Origin: an uncultured Clostridium sp.
Lineage (GTDB): Bacteria > Bacillota_I > Bacilli_A > RF39 > UBA660
Length of the DNA stretch: 32,409 nucleotides
Assembly (NCBI GenBank): GCA_946541575.1
Contig: CAMNJQ010000032.1
Location: 1 to 32,409, forward strand
Direction of reading: 5' to 3'
The notes beneath the pieces were generated by a model. That model ran no database searches. It was not told the DNA's origin and worked only from the letters and a program-made list of their open reading frames with translations. Both the position numbers and the translations under genes were made by a program. This document shows positions 8,421-16,611 of the stretch, piece by piece. Numbering within the stretch: position 1 is the stretch's first letter; each line of letters begins with the position of its first letter.

Positions 8421-10176
8421 AATATCTTGTAATCTTATATGGATTACTGCTTGTTCCATTACCACCTGTAGTAACAACTTTTTCATTCAATGTTACAATT
8501 ATCTTTATTCCTGCAGTCACATTTGTTACTGCCTCTGGATTTCCATCAGGATGTATTACATATACTTTGTTATTATCCGCTTTAGATGCAGCAAAGTAAT
8601 TATCACTTTGAACAAGAAGTCGGTTATTTGGCAACAAATTATATGCACAACTAGCTAAGTCTGAACAAGTTAATGATCTTACAGAATCAGCATATGTTTT
8701 GTTAAAATGCTTATTTGCTTTTGAATTAATATCATTAATTGTAGCAGTGGCATCTGTTTTATGTGTTACTTTTTCAGGGCTTTCAGCTGAAAGTAATATA
8801 ACATTTTTGCCATTTACTGCATATACTATCCATTTAGTATTTTTACCAGCTTCATATTCAACAAAATCGCCTTTATTTACTTTATTAAATAACCATTCTC
8901 CTTTTTTTACTACATAATATGTTTCTGGTTCTGTAATACATCTTTGGGTTGCATTTTTTGCATATCCTCTAAATCTATATGTACCTTCTTTATCTATTAC
9001 ATACTCTCTTTGTCCATTATATGTTTCTGTTTCCCCAATACCATATGCTGTTGCATTTTCTACACTCAAAGTAAATACTATCTTTGAATTTGGAGGTAGA
9101 AGAATTGTGTTTGAATCAAGTAAATATGCTTCATTTAGAGTTGAAAGATTACATCTAAGAGTACCTACTGGTGTTGGTGGAGTTGGTGGTGTTGGTGGTG
9201 TTGGTGGTGTTGGTTGTCCTCCTTGTGATGCTTTAGTTACTGATATGCTACAAGTTCCTTCATTACCAGCTTCATCTTTGACATATCCATTTACTGTTAT
9301 AGTACCCTCTGTACTTACAGTAAATGAATCATTTGTATAATTTTTGCTTGTCCCAATTCCTTTTTCTTTAATTCCAGAAATTTCATCTTTAGCATCTACA
9401 AATCCTATTTTTGGATTATCTGTATATTGTCCATTTGAATCTGTTGTTCCTTCTATAACTTTTAGTGTGCATGATGGTTTTGTATTATCTTTTTTTATTA
9501 CAATATTACAACTTCCTTGTGTGCCTGCTGAATCAACAATATATCCAGTTAAACTTGTTTCTTTATTATCACTTACTACAAATTTATCTGAATCAGCATG
9601 TGCATTTATGTCAATTGCAGTACTTGATTTTTCTATAAAATGTTTTACCACTGTAGTATTAGGATTATTTGTATTACTATCTTTAAATGATACTACTACA
9701 TCTGATTTATACCATCCGTTTTCTCCAGCTACTCCTTCAGTAACATCTAATTCACAAGTTGGATAATTTAACTCTACTATTAAATCTAAGTCACATGTAG
9801 CTTCATTTCCATTAGAATCTTGAAGATAGCCATGCATTTTGTAATTTCCTGACTTTGTAATTTTAAATGTTTCTGTATTTCTAGGCGAATCAGCGGTTCC
9901 TATGGTCTGCTTAATTAGTGAAGAGTTTTTATTATCATAATTGATTTCTGCAAATCCGATCTCCAATTCTTCCCTATAGATACCATTTTCATCTGGTTTA
10001 GAATCATTCATTACTGTTATTTTACAAGACAAATCATTACTTTTTCCTGAAGATCCTTTGTTCCACATTCTTATTAATAAAAACAAAATAATTAATACAA
10101 TTAAGAATACGACAATTCCTATTATTATATATAGTCTTCTTCTTTTTCTGCTTATTTCTTCACTATCATCATACAT
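8419..10176 (-). CDS. Membrane-anchored Ig-like surface protein 3 with (PPT)n linker
   Basis: 585 aa, ATG 10176 preceded by AGGAGTGATTACA. Layout: tail MYDDSEEISRKRRR, membrane helix (about 15-36), three Ig-like repeats (for example [16 protein letters not shown]), a short Pro-Pro-Thr linker, a fourth Ig-like unit (LRCNLST ... GYAKNATQRC) and the shared C-terminal domain (VNKGDFVEYEAG ... NVILLSAESPE ... AGIKIIVTLNEKVVTTGGNG). It combines the stalk idea of protein 1 with the fourth Ig-like unit of protein 2, so the three genes look like one family that has gained and lost modules. The C-terminal domain lacks the GWRVL wording of the others (TKWIVYAV instead). Function unknown. Confidence 0.85.
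   Translation of the reverse strand: MYDDSEEISRKRRRLYIIIGIVVFLIVLIILFLLIRMWNKGSSGKSNDLSCKITVMNDSKPDENGIYREELEIGFAEINYDNKNSSLIKQTIGTADSPRNTETFKITKSGNYKMHGYLQDSNGNEATCDLDLIVELNYPTCELDVTEGVAGENGWYKSDVVVSFKDSNTNNPNTTVVKHFIEKSSTAIDINAHADSDKFVVSDNKETSLTGYIVDSAGTQGSCNIVIKKDNTKPSCTLKVIEGTTDSNGQYTDNPKIGFVDAKDEISGIKEKGIGTSKNYTNDSFTVSTEGTITVNGYVKDEAGNEGTCSISVTKASQGGQPTPPTPPTPPTPPTPVGTLRCNLSTLNEAYLLDSNTILLPPNSKIVFTLSVENATAYGIGETETYNGQREYVIDKEGTYRFRGYAKNATQRCITEPETYYVVKKGEWLFNKVNKGDFVEYEAGKNTKWIVYAVNGKNVILLSAESPEKVTHKTDATATINDINSKANKHFNKTYADSVRSLTCSDLASCAYNLLPNNRLLVQSDNYFAASKADNNKVYVIHPDGNPEAVTNVTAGIKIIVTLNEKVVTTGGNGTSSNPYKITRY
9170..9214 (-). repeat. 9-bp repeat, 5 units, encoding the (PPT)n linker
   Basis: Five units of GGTGTTGGT with one synonymous variant (GGAGTTGGT). 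It is related in sequence to the 14-unit array at 5329-5454, and like it can change length without a frameshift. Confidence 0.92.
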
Positions 10177-10208
10177 TTGTAATCACTCCTATTATTACTT
10201 ATAAATCT

Positions 10209-10237
10209 ATTTTAGCTTACTAATTTTATGATGTCAA
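10209..10237 (-). promoter_or_regulatory. Promoter of surface protein 3
   Basis: Minus strand TTGACA (10232-10237), 17-nt spacer, TAAAAT (10209-10214), with the same AATAATTGACAT flank as the promoters of the two paralogues. Confidence 0.82.
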
Positions 10238-10254
10238 TTATTACAACGAATTAT

Positions 10255-10938
10255 TTATTTACTTTTTCTATTACCATATATCAAAATTAATCTTAAAATC
10301 TGAATCAATGTAGTTGCAACACTTGCAACATAAGTAAGTGCCGCTGCTGTAAGAACTATTTTGCCATCGGATAGTTCAGAATTACTAAACATTTCTGATT
10401 TTTTTAATTCATTAATTCCTCTTTTAGAAGCATTAAATTCTACTGGTAAAGTTACAACTTGAAAAAATAAAATAATTACTTCTGCTATAACTCCAAGCCA
10501 TATTAATCCAATCGCGCTTAATATGCTTCCTAAAATAATTGCTAAATATCCTGCAGTTGAACAAAAATTTACAATTGGAACTAAACTACTTCTAATTCTT
10601 AAAAATGTGTAACCATCTTTATCTTGTATAGCATGTCCACATTCATGACATGCAACTGATACTGCTGCTATTGAACTCTTATTATAATTATCGCTAGAAA
10701 GACGAATTACTTTATTTTTAGGGTCATAATGATCTGATAGATATCCATTTGTTTCCACAACTTTTATATGTCCTAATCCATTTGTATCTAAAATCTTTCT
10801 TGCGGCATCCTTACCTAAAATTCTATTATTATTCATTATTTTTGAATATTTACTATAGCTGCTACTTATAAATGCTTGTGCTCCTAATGTTATTAATAAA
10901 GATATTATTGTAAGACCATAAACTATAAATATTTCCAT
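10255..10938 (-). CDS. YugP-type membrane zinc metallopeptidase
   Basis: 227 aa from ATG 10938, which has an AGAGGA site; the longer reading from 11001 has none. An N-terminal membrane helix (about 3-22) is followed by the peptidase core with the zinc motif ACHECGHAIQ (H98, E99, H102) and a likely third ligand E167 in LPVEFNAS. Three more hydrophobic segments follow (about 119-165 and 195-220). Length and order match the neutral zinc peptidase family (YugP, Zn_peptidase_2) of Bacillota, whose substrates are not well known. It lies upstream of surface protein 3 with no clear terminator between. Its inactive paralogue is at 2471-3136. Confidence 0.88.
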   Translation of the reverse strand: MEIFIVYGLTIISLLITLGAQAFISSSYSKYSKIMNNNRILGKDAARKILDTNGLGHIKVVETNGYLSDHYDPKNKVIRLSSDNYNKSSIAAVSVACHECGHAIQDKDGYTFLRIRSSLVPIVNFCSTAGYLAIILGSILSAIGLIWLGVIAEVIILFFQVVTLPVEFNASKRGINELKKSEMFSNSELSDGKIVLTAAALTYVASVATTLIQILRLILIYGNRKSK

Positions 10939-11043
10939 AAAATCCTCTTTTCTTATATATATTATAATACGTAAATTAATTTTATTTAATTTTTTTCTCA
11001 ATTAAAATTTTTAAAATAATGATATACTACTAATGAAAGGATA

Positions 11044-12567
11044 GTGATTTATATAAAAAAAATTCTCAAATATTTTTTATTATTTATATTATTATTTAGT
11101 AATACATTAGTTAGTGCTAGTGAAAAGCAAAAACTTAAGGTTTTAGTAATTGAGATAAATCCTATTCTTTATAGTGTAAAAAATAATGAATTATATAAAA
11201 ATAATGATGGGCATCCTTTTGTTAGTGAATATTTCAATCAGAACAATGAAGCCTCTATTAATGAAATAGTTGAAGATTTAGAAGAAATGTCCCATAATTA
11301 TCTAGATGTAGAAATAGTGAAAAAAGAGTATTTAAATGAATTTCCTACATATAAGCATGATATTGAACTTATCGATGGAAATAAATCTAAAAGATATGAC
11401 GAAAATACATATATAGCAATTTCAAGATCTAGAGCATCTAAAGATGTAGGTAGTTGGATTGATATGATATATTATCCTAATAATAAGCCAACAGATTATA
11501 CATTTGACTATGATTATATTATTGAAAAATTTGATTTAATTAATAGAAAAAATAATGGAGAATTTGATCAGGTATGGTTAAATACTATAGATCCTGCAAG
11601 TACATATGAAACAATAATGGTTGGATATAAACCTTATTGGGTAAATGGTGCTCCTCTTACATATAATTGTGATAATTTTATTATTTTAAATATTTCTATC
11701 TCGCGAAGAGACGCAAACTTGCATGCTTTAAGCCATTCCTTTGAAAGTATATTGAATATTGTTTTTAATAGAGAAAATACTAACTATTCTAAAAATTACT
11801 ATAACTTAACTGACGAAGAATATAATAAACTTTCATTATTCGAGAAATTTACTTTATCTAGCTATCAGGGTGCTGGAAATTATTCTGGAGTAGGAAATGT
11901 TCATTTCCCATTTAATGCAACAAAAGATTATGATTATAATAATGATTCAAATGTTATGTCTAATTGGGAAGCATGGATTGATTATCCAGATTTATCTAGC
12001 AAGCCAAAATTGAGTAATTCTTCTAGTTGGTTAAATTTCCCTGTAAATAAAAATTTAGGAGATAACGAGAATAAAGATCCTAATAGGTTGTATATAAGAT
12101 TTTGGTTGTATTTATTTCCACATGTGGGTGGTTATACTGATGAAGGATTTTATAATAATTGGTGGAAATATATATATAGTATGGATTACGTTGAATCAAT
12201 TACTTCAAATATTGATAATAAAGTTGACTTGAGAATAAATAATGACTTTGAAGTTAATTATTTATTAAATTATTATTCTGGAAGAACAGAGTTAGTAAAA
12301 ACAATTGGAAATACCGATAATGTTCATCTAAGTGGAAATAGTATTAAAATAGAAGATAATAAAATTGTTGGAGTTAATTATGGTACAAGTATTGTTACTA
12401 TATTTCATGATGGAAGTTATATTTCTTATACCATTAATGTTGTTCCAAATACTATATCTAGTAAAACTTTATTTATTGTGATAATAATTTCATTATTTAT
12501 CATTTTGGGAATATTTGTAATTTTTATAGTTAACTATAAAATAAAAGAAAAGAAGGCAATGTCATAA
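11044..12567 (+). CDS. Secreted, C-terminally anchored protein of unknown function
   Basis: 507 aa with a GTG start at 11044 behind AAAGGA (rather close, 2 nt). An N-terminal signal peptide (about 1-26, KKILKYFLLFILLFSNTLVSA) is followed by a large ectodomain. This carries FDQVWLNTIDPASTYETIMVG (about 175-195) and an HALSHSFESI block (about 227-236) with an H-x3-H pair. Near the end is a BIG2-like stretch (GNSIKIEDNKIVGVNYGTSIVTIFHDG), then a C-terminal membrane helix (about 475-497) and a basic tail, so the protein should be anchored with its body outside. The VW...ES..G and LH..GH..ES layout recalls a family of secreted bacterial proteins of unknown role (from memory, not certain). It is divergent from the YugP gene. 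Confidence 0.8.
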   Translation: MIYIKKILKYFLLFILLFSNTLVSASEKQKLKVLVIEINPILYSVKNNELYKNNDGHPFVSEYFNQNNEASINEIVEDLEEMSHNYLDVEIVKKEYLNEFPTYKHDIELIDGNKSKRYDENTYIAISRSRASKDVGSWIDMIYYPNNKPTDYTFDYDYIIEKFDLINRKNNGEFDQVWLNTIDPASTYETIMVGYKPYWVNGAPLTYNCDNFIILNISISRRDANLHALSHSFESILNIVFNRENTNYSKNYYNLTDEEYNKLSLFEKFTLSSYQGAGNYSGVGNVHFPFNATKDYDYNNDSNVMSNWEAWIDYPDLSSKPKLSNSSSWLNFPVNKNLGDNENKDPNRLYIRFWLYLFPHVGGYTDEGFYNNWWKYIYSMDYVESITSNIDNKVDLRINNDFEVNYLLNYYSGRTELVKTIGNTDNVHLSGNSIKIEDNKIVGVNYGTSIVTIFHDGSYISYTINVVPNTISSKTLFIVIIISLFIILGIFVIFIVNYKIKEKKAMS

Positions 12568-12577
12568 TTGTCTTCTT
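12550..12577. terminator. Bidirectional terminator between convergent genes
   Basis: An 11-bp stem (12550-12560 with 12567-12577, one G-U) and a 6-nt loop, followed by ATTTTTT on the plus side and TTTTCTTTTATTTT on the minus side. It serves the secreted-protein gene and the S51-like gene; both stop codons touch the hairpin. Confidence 0.85.
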
Positions 12578-13361
12578 ATTTTTTATATAAATCTTTAATA
12601 GGTTTCAAATTATCCGATAAGTCTAAAAACTTTTCTATATATTTATTGTTATTCCAATATACCTTTTTCGCATAAGCCTCTATGTTATGGTTACTTGCAT
12701 CACTAGTTATAATTCGATAATTATCATCAACTATTTCTAGTGCTGAACAATTTGAGAATAATAAACCAATCTTATCTGTTCCTTTTAATAGATCTTTAAT
12801 TGATTCTTCTCTACCTTTCTCATCACAATGCGGTACAAAAACACCTTTAGCAAAACCTAAACAATCTACTAAAATAAAAGGTTGATTTGGTCCATATTTA
12901 ATTTTTAAAGAATCTGATGAGCAAGATTCAAACCAACAATTTCCACCAGCTGATACACCACACATAACTTTTCCTGATTTCCATGCTTTTTCTAGCTTTT
13001 TATCAAAGCCACTACTTTTCCACATTTCAATCATATCAAGGGTATTTCCTCCACCTTCATAGATTATATCTGCCCATTCTATTAATTTATCTACTTTTTC
13101 TTCATTATCTAATTCATCGCTTCTAATTGTTTTGTATGCACATCCATATCTTTTATTATATATATCTCTCATACATTTGAAGTATTGTTTTTGATGATCA
13201 ATTGGTTGAGCATGTCCTAAGAATAAAAAGTTTGGATGTTCTTTTCCAGTTAACTTAATTATTTCTTCATCTATTGGTCCAGTTTCATATTTAGCATATG
13301 TTCCATCTTTTAATTTTCTTCCATTTTCTCCGCCACCAATAGCAACAATTTTTTTAGTCAT
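12576..13361 (-). CDS. Peptidase S51 / type 1 glutamine amidotransferase-like protein
   Basis: 261 aa from ATG 13361 with GGAG six nt upstream; the TTG four codons earlier overlaps this site and is rejected. Family signs: IVAIGGGENGR (5-15), FLFLGHAQ (46-52), YEGGGNTLDM (101-110), the nucleophile elbow CGVSAGGNCWFE (134-145; predicted S137), and GVFVPHCDEKGRE with a candidate catalytic His. This is the S51 group (peptidase E, cyanophycinase-like), cytoplasmic Ser-dependent hydrolases. The particular substrate is unknown; N-terminal Asp dipeptides are the best-known substrates of the group. It lies 13 nt downstream of the exporter ATPase gene, probably in the same transcript. Confidence 0.85.
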   Translation of the reverse strand: MTKKIVAIGGGENGRKLKDGTYAKYETGPIDEEIIKLTGKEHPNFLFLGHAQPIDHQKQYFKCMRDIYNKRYGCAYKTIRSDELDNEEKVDKLIEWADIIYEGGGNTLDMIEMWKSSGFDKKLEKAWKSGKVMCGVSAGGNCWFESCSSDSLKIKYGPNQPFILVDCLGFAKGVFVPHCDEKGREESIKDLLKGTDKIGLLFSNCSALEIVDDNYRIITSDASNHNIEAYAKKVYWNNNKYIEKFLDLSDNLKPIKDLYKK

Positions 13362-13374
13362 ATTGTTCTCCAAT

Positions 13375-14217
13375 TTATGATGATTTTTTAGTTTTTTTCT
13401 TTTCCTTAGAGGAAGCTTTGACTTCTTCTTTTTTTTCTTCTTCTATTCTTTTTTTTGCATCTTCAATTGTTTCACCCATTTGGAAATAATAATATGCTGC
13501 ACATACTTCTTCTGGATCACCAATCATTTTTATATTTCCATGTTCTAGCCATACTACTTTTGTGCATAATTCTTTGATACTATCTAATGAATGAGATACG
13601 TATAAAACCGTTGTTCCACCTTTTATCATACTCATCATTTTTGCTCTACTTTTTTCTTGAAACTTTATATCTCCTACTGATAGAATTTCATCTACAATTA
13701 ATACTTCAGGATCTACAATAGTAGCAATTGAAAAGGCAAGTTTTGCAGTCATTCCAGAAGAATAATTCTTTATTGGTGCATCTAAGAAGTCTTTTAACTC
13801 TGAAAACTCTACTATCTCATCAAACTTTTGATCAATAAGCTCCTTTGAATATCCTAGTATTGCTCCATTTAGATATATATTTTCTCTAGCAGTCAATTCT
13901 GAATCAAATCCCGCACCTAATTCAATCATTGGTGCAACTGTACCATTTACTGTTATTTTTCCTTTGGTTGGTTTCATTACTCCGCTAACTATTTTTAATA
14001 ATGTTGATTTTCCTGCACCATTACTTCCAATTAAACCAACTACTTCTCCTTTTTTTATTTCAAAAGAAATATTCTCTAATGCCATGAAATAACTTTTTTT
14101 ATGTTTATGTTTTTTTCTTTTTCTTGGGTCTAAAAGGTCTACAAATAACTGCTTGAATGATAAGCCTTTTTCTATCCCCATATTAAATTTCATAGAAACA
14201 TTCTCTATTTTTATCAT
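13375..14217 (-). CDS. ABC exporter ATPase, polysaccharide/teichoic acid type (TagH/Wzt-like)
   Basis: 280 aa. Walker A GSNGAGKST (64-72), signature YSSGM (152-156), Walker B VLIVDE (172-177) and the H-loop VSHS are present. The APMIELGAGFDSELTARENI block (95-113) is characteristic of ATPases that drive export of O-antigen, capsule or teichoic acid. An insertion of basic residues (PRKRKKHKHKK, 31-41) precedes the core. The C-terminus lacks a carbohydrate-binding domain of the Wzt kind and instead ends in a Lys/Glu-rich tail. It pairs with the permease 11 nt upstream. Together they should move a lipid-linked glycan across the membrane; the family 2 glycosyltransferase elsewhere in the window may contribute to it (inference). 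Confidence 0.92.
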   Translation of the reverse strand: MIKIENVSMKFNMGIEKGLSFKQLFVDLLDPRKRKKHKHKKSYFMALENISFEIKKGEVVGLIGSNGAGKSTLLKIVSGVMKPTKGKITVNGTVAPMIELGAGFDSELTARENIYLNGAILGYSKELIDQKFDEIVEFSELKDFLDAPIKNYSSGMTAKLAFSIATIVDPEVLIVDEILSVGDIKFQEKSRAKMMSMIKGGTTVLYVSHSLDSIKELCTKVVWLEHGNIKMIGDPEEVCAAYYYFQMGETIEDAKKRIEEEKKEEVKASSKEKKKTKKSS

Positions 14218-14228
14218 AACATCACCTC

Positions 14229-15020
14229 TTATGCATAGTATACAAAGTTGTCTTGGTGTCTTCTAAATACTATTGCACCAACAAATAATGTAACAACTCC
14301 ATATAATACTACTAATAATAATTGTATTGCAGATGGACATTTACCATATAGAATTATATCCCTAGCACTATTTATATAACAATATAAAGGATTTAGTTTA
14401 AAAATTGTTTGTAAAGAATCTGGAATAATTGCGATGTCATAAAACACTGGAGTAGCATAGTTCCATATAGTCAATATGATTCCATAAATATAGAACATAT
14501 CTCTAAAAAATACTGATATTGTTGAGAGAATGAAACTTATACCAGTTGTAAATAAAAAACCGAAGAAAAAAATAATTGGTAAAAGCAAATAATAAAATGA
14601 TATATCTTTAATTGTTCCGGTAAAAATAATTACTGCAAATAACGGAATTAAAGTTAATAAAAAGTTGATTCCACAAAACAAACATTTAGATAATGGAAAA
14701 ATATATTTAGGTATATATACTTTATTAAGTAAACTAAAGTTTGCAACTATAGATGACATACCAGTATTAGTTGCTTCACTAAAGTAATTGAAAATAATAA
14801 ATCCAATCTCAAAATAAACAAAGTAATTAACACCTGTTACACTAATTCTAAACATCTTAGAAAACACTACTGCCATAACAAGCATCATTAATATAGGGTG
14901 TAGTAAGCTCCAAAGAACTCCTAAAGTACTTCTTTTATATTTAACTTTAAAATCTCTGGATATTAATTCATGCATTAAAAATTGATATCTTTTGAAATTG
15001 TGAGCAATATTTTTTATCAT
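14229..15020 (-). CDS. ABC-2 type polysaccharide export permease (TagG/Wzm-like)
   Basis: 263 aa, ATG 15020 with a GGAGG site. The N-terminal cytoplasmic stretch FLMHELISRDFKVKYKRSTLGVLWSLLHP is the hallmark of ABC-2 exporters of polysaccharides. About six membrane segments follow, with the conserved region YIPKYIFPLSK near 115-125. It is the membrane partner of the ATPase at 13375-14217. An extended -10 promoter (TGATATAAT) sits upstream at 15050-15058, so this gene probably starts the three-gene operon. Confidence 0.93.
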   Translation of the reverse strand: MIKNIAHNFKRYQFLMHELISRDFKVKYKRSTLGVLWSLLHPILMMLVMAVVFSKMFRISVTGVNYFVYFEIGFIIFNYFSEATNTGMSSIVANFSLLNKVYIPKYIFPLSKCLFCGINFLLTLIPLFAVIIFTGTIKDISFYYLLLPIIFFFGFLFTTGISFILSTISVFFRDMFYIYGIILTIWNYATPVFYDIAIIPDSLQTIFKLNPLYCYINSARDIILYGKCPSAIQLLLVVLYGVVTLFVGAIVFRRHQDNFVYYA

Positions 15021-15049
15021 AAAATCCTCCGCAAATAAATCTATTTAAC

Positions 15050-15058
15050 ATTATATCA
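15050..15058 (-). promoter_or_regulatory. Extended -10 promoter of the exporter operon
   Basis: TGATATAAT on the minus strand (TG one base before TATAAT), about 30 nt before the ATG at 15020. No good -35 is seen. Confidence 0.55.
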
Positions 15059-15178
15059 CATTTTTAGTTATTTTTTTATTAATATTTTTTGAACAAGTAA
15101 TATAATATCTTCTTTTTACTTTTTTTCAATAGAAATTTATAAAATTAGATTTATATTTCATTGTTTTATCAAATTTAT

Positions 15179-15184
15179 TATAAT
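15179..15184 (+). promoter_or_regulatory. -10 element of hpt
   Basis: TATAAT, 22 nt before the hpt ATG; the -35 region is weak (TTTCAT at a 17-nt spacing). Confidence 0.5.
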
Positions 15185-15206
15185 ATTTATATAACAGGAG
15201 GCTATT

Positions 15207-15788
15207 ATGAATAATATTGAAAATCTAATTAGTAATGAAACATTACAAAAAAGAATTAATCAATTGGCTGATGAAATAAATAACGATTATAAAGGAAAAG
15301 ATTTAATTGTAGTGTGTGTATTAAAAGGAGCTTTTTACTTTTTTTCCGATTTAACAAGAAAATTAACTTCAAATATTCAACTTGAATTTATGCGTGTTTC
15401 AAGTTATGAAGGAGAAAACACTACTGGAAAGATTAAAGTAAAGCTTGATCTTGATTGTTCAATAGAGGGGAAAGACGTTTTAATAGTTGATGATATAATT
15501 GATTCAGGTTTTACGACATCATTTCTAATGAAACATTTAGCTAGTAAAAATCCAAAAACTATTAAGTTATGTGTATTACTAGATAAATTAGAAAAAAGGA
15601 AAAATGATATGAAAGCAGATTATGTTGGATTCACAATTTCTAATCATTTTGTTATTGGATATGGATTAGATTTAGATGAAAAATATCGTAATATTCCTGA
15701 AATAAGTTGTATTATAAAAGATAAAAATGAAGAAGAAAAAGTAAAGAAAGATAAAGATATAATTATAAAACAATTAAAAAATCATTAA
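15207..15788 (+). CDS. hpt: Hypoxanthine phosphoribosyltransferase
   Basis: 193 aa, ATG 15207 with a CAGGAGG site. It salvages hypoxanthine (and usually guanine) with PRPP to IMP/GMP in the cytoplasm. Motifs: VVCVLKGAFYFFSDL (35-49), FMRVSSYEGENTTGKIKVKL (61-80) and the PRPP loop VLIVDDIIDSGFT (91-103; D95, D96). The fold ends near residue 172; a charged tail (NEEEKVKKDKDII) extends it beyond the usual ~180 aa. It is a single-gene unit, ended by a shared bidirectional terminator. Confidence 0.96.
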   Translation: MNNIENLISNETLQKRINQLADEINNDYKGKDLIVVCVLKGAFYFFSDLTRKLTSNIQLEFMRVSSYEGENTTGKIKVKLDLDCSIEGKDVLIVDDIIDSGFTTSFLMKHLASKNPKTIKLCVLLDKLEKRKNDMKADYVGFTISNHFVIGYGLDLDEKYRNIPEISCIIKDKNEEEKVKKDKDIIIKQLKNH

Positions 15789-15808
15789 CTGAAAATTAAT
15801 GATTTTTT
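15776..15808. terminator. Bidirectional terminator between hpt and znuB
   Basis: A perfect 13-bp stem AAAAAATCATTAA with its complement and a 7-nt loop. T runs on both sides make it work for both convergent genes, and the stop codons of both lie inside the stem. Confidence 0.9.
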
Positions 15809-16611
15809 ATATATGTAAATGTTTTAAGAATAATTAATACTATTAGATTAATTATTACTATTGTTGCTCCTGTAGGAGTAGAATTTAAATACGAAGCAAT
15901 TAATCCAACAACGAAACATAAAATAGAAATAATAACACTCGAAATTATAACACTTTTAAATTTCTTAAATATTTCCATTGAACTTAATGTTGGAAATATT
16001 ATAAGGCTTGATATTAATAATGCTCCCATTAGTCTCATTCCTAAAACAATTACTACTGAGCAAAGGCAAGAAAAAATTGCATTATATAAATTAGTATTTA
16101 TTCCTATTGATTTTGCAAATTTTTCATCAAATGTTATTGCAAATATTTTGTTATATGTTAAGACGTATAGTAAAACAATTATTATAGAAAGAATAATACT
16201 TAATATTAAGTCAGTTTGATTAATTGAAAGTACACTCCCAAATAAATAATTATTTATATCTATATTCACTCCAGACATTGAAATTGCAAATGTTCCAATA
16301 GCAAGAGAAGATGCAGAAATAAGAGCAATCATTGCATCTCCATGAATTTTACTATTTTCATTTAATCTTAATATTAAGAATGATACAATAACAACTATTG
16401 GTATTGAAAATTCTAATGGAGCAAGTCCAAGAATTGTAGCAATGGAAAAGGCTCCAAATCCAACGTGTGATAAGCCATCTCCTATCATAGAGTTTTTCCT
16501 TAATACAAGAGATACTCCAAGTAATGAAGAACACAATGAAATAAGTATTCCTACTATAAAAGCTCTTAACATAAATGAATAAGAAAACATTTCTATTATT
16601 TCGTTAATCAT
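15796..16611 (-). CDS. znuB: Zinc-type ABC transporter permease
   Basis: 271 aa, ABC-3 family with about eight membrane helices. Typical blocks are LGVSLVLRKNSMIGDGLSHVGFGAF (31-55) and the hydrophobic run GMRLMGALLISSLIIFPTLSS. It forms the membrane channel for a metal taken up with the ATPase and the lipoprotein encoded just upstream. The start overlaps the ATPase gene by 8 nt. The metal is taken as zinc from the His-rich loop of the binding protein, but manganese cannot be excluded. Confidence 0.92.
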   Translation of the reverse strand: MINEIIEMFSYSFMLRAFIVGILISLCSSLLGVSLVLRKNSMIGDGLSHVGFGAFSIATILGLAPLEFSIPIVVIVSFLILRLNENSKIHGDAMIALISASSLAIGTFAISMSGVNIDINNYLFGSVLSINQTDLILSIILSIIIVLLYVLTYNKIFAITFDEKFAKSIGINTNLYNAIFSCLCSVVIVLGMRLMGALLISSLIIFPTLSSMEIFKKFKSVIISSVIISILCFVVGLIASYLNSTPTGATIVIINLIVLIILKTFTYIKNH

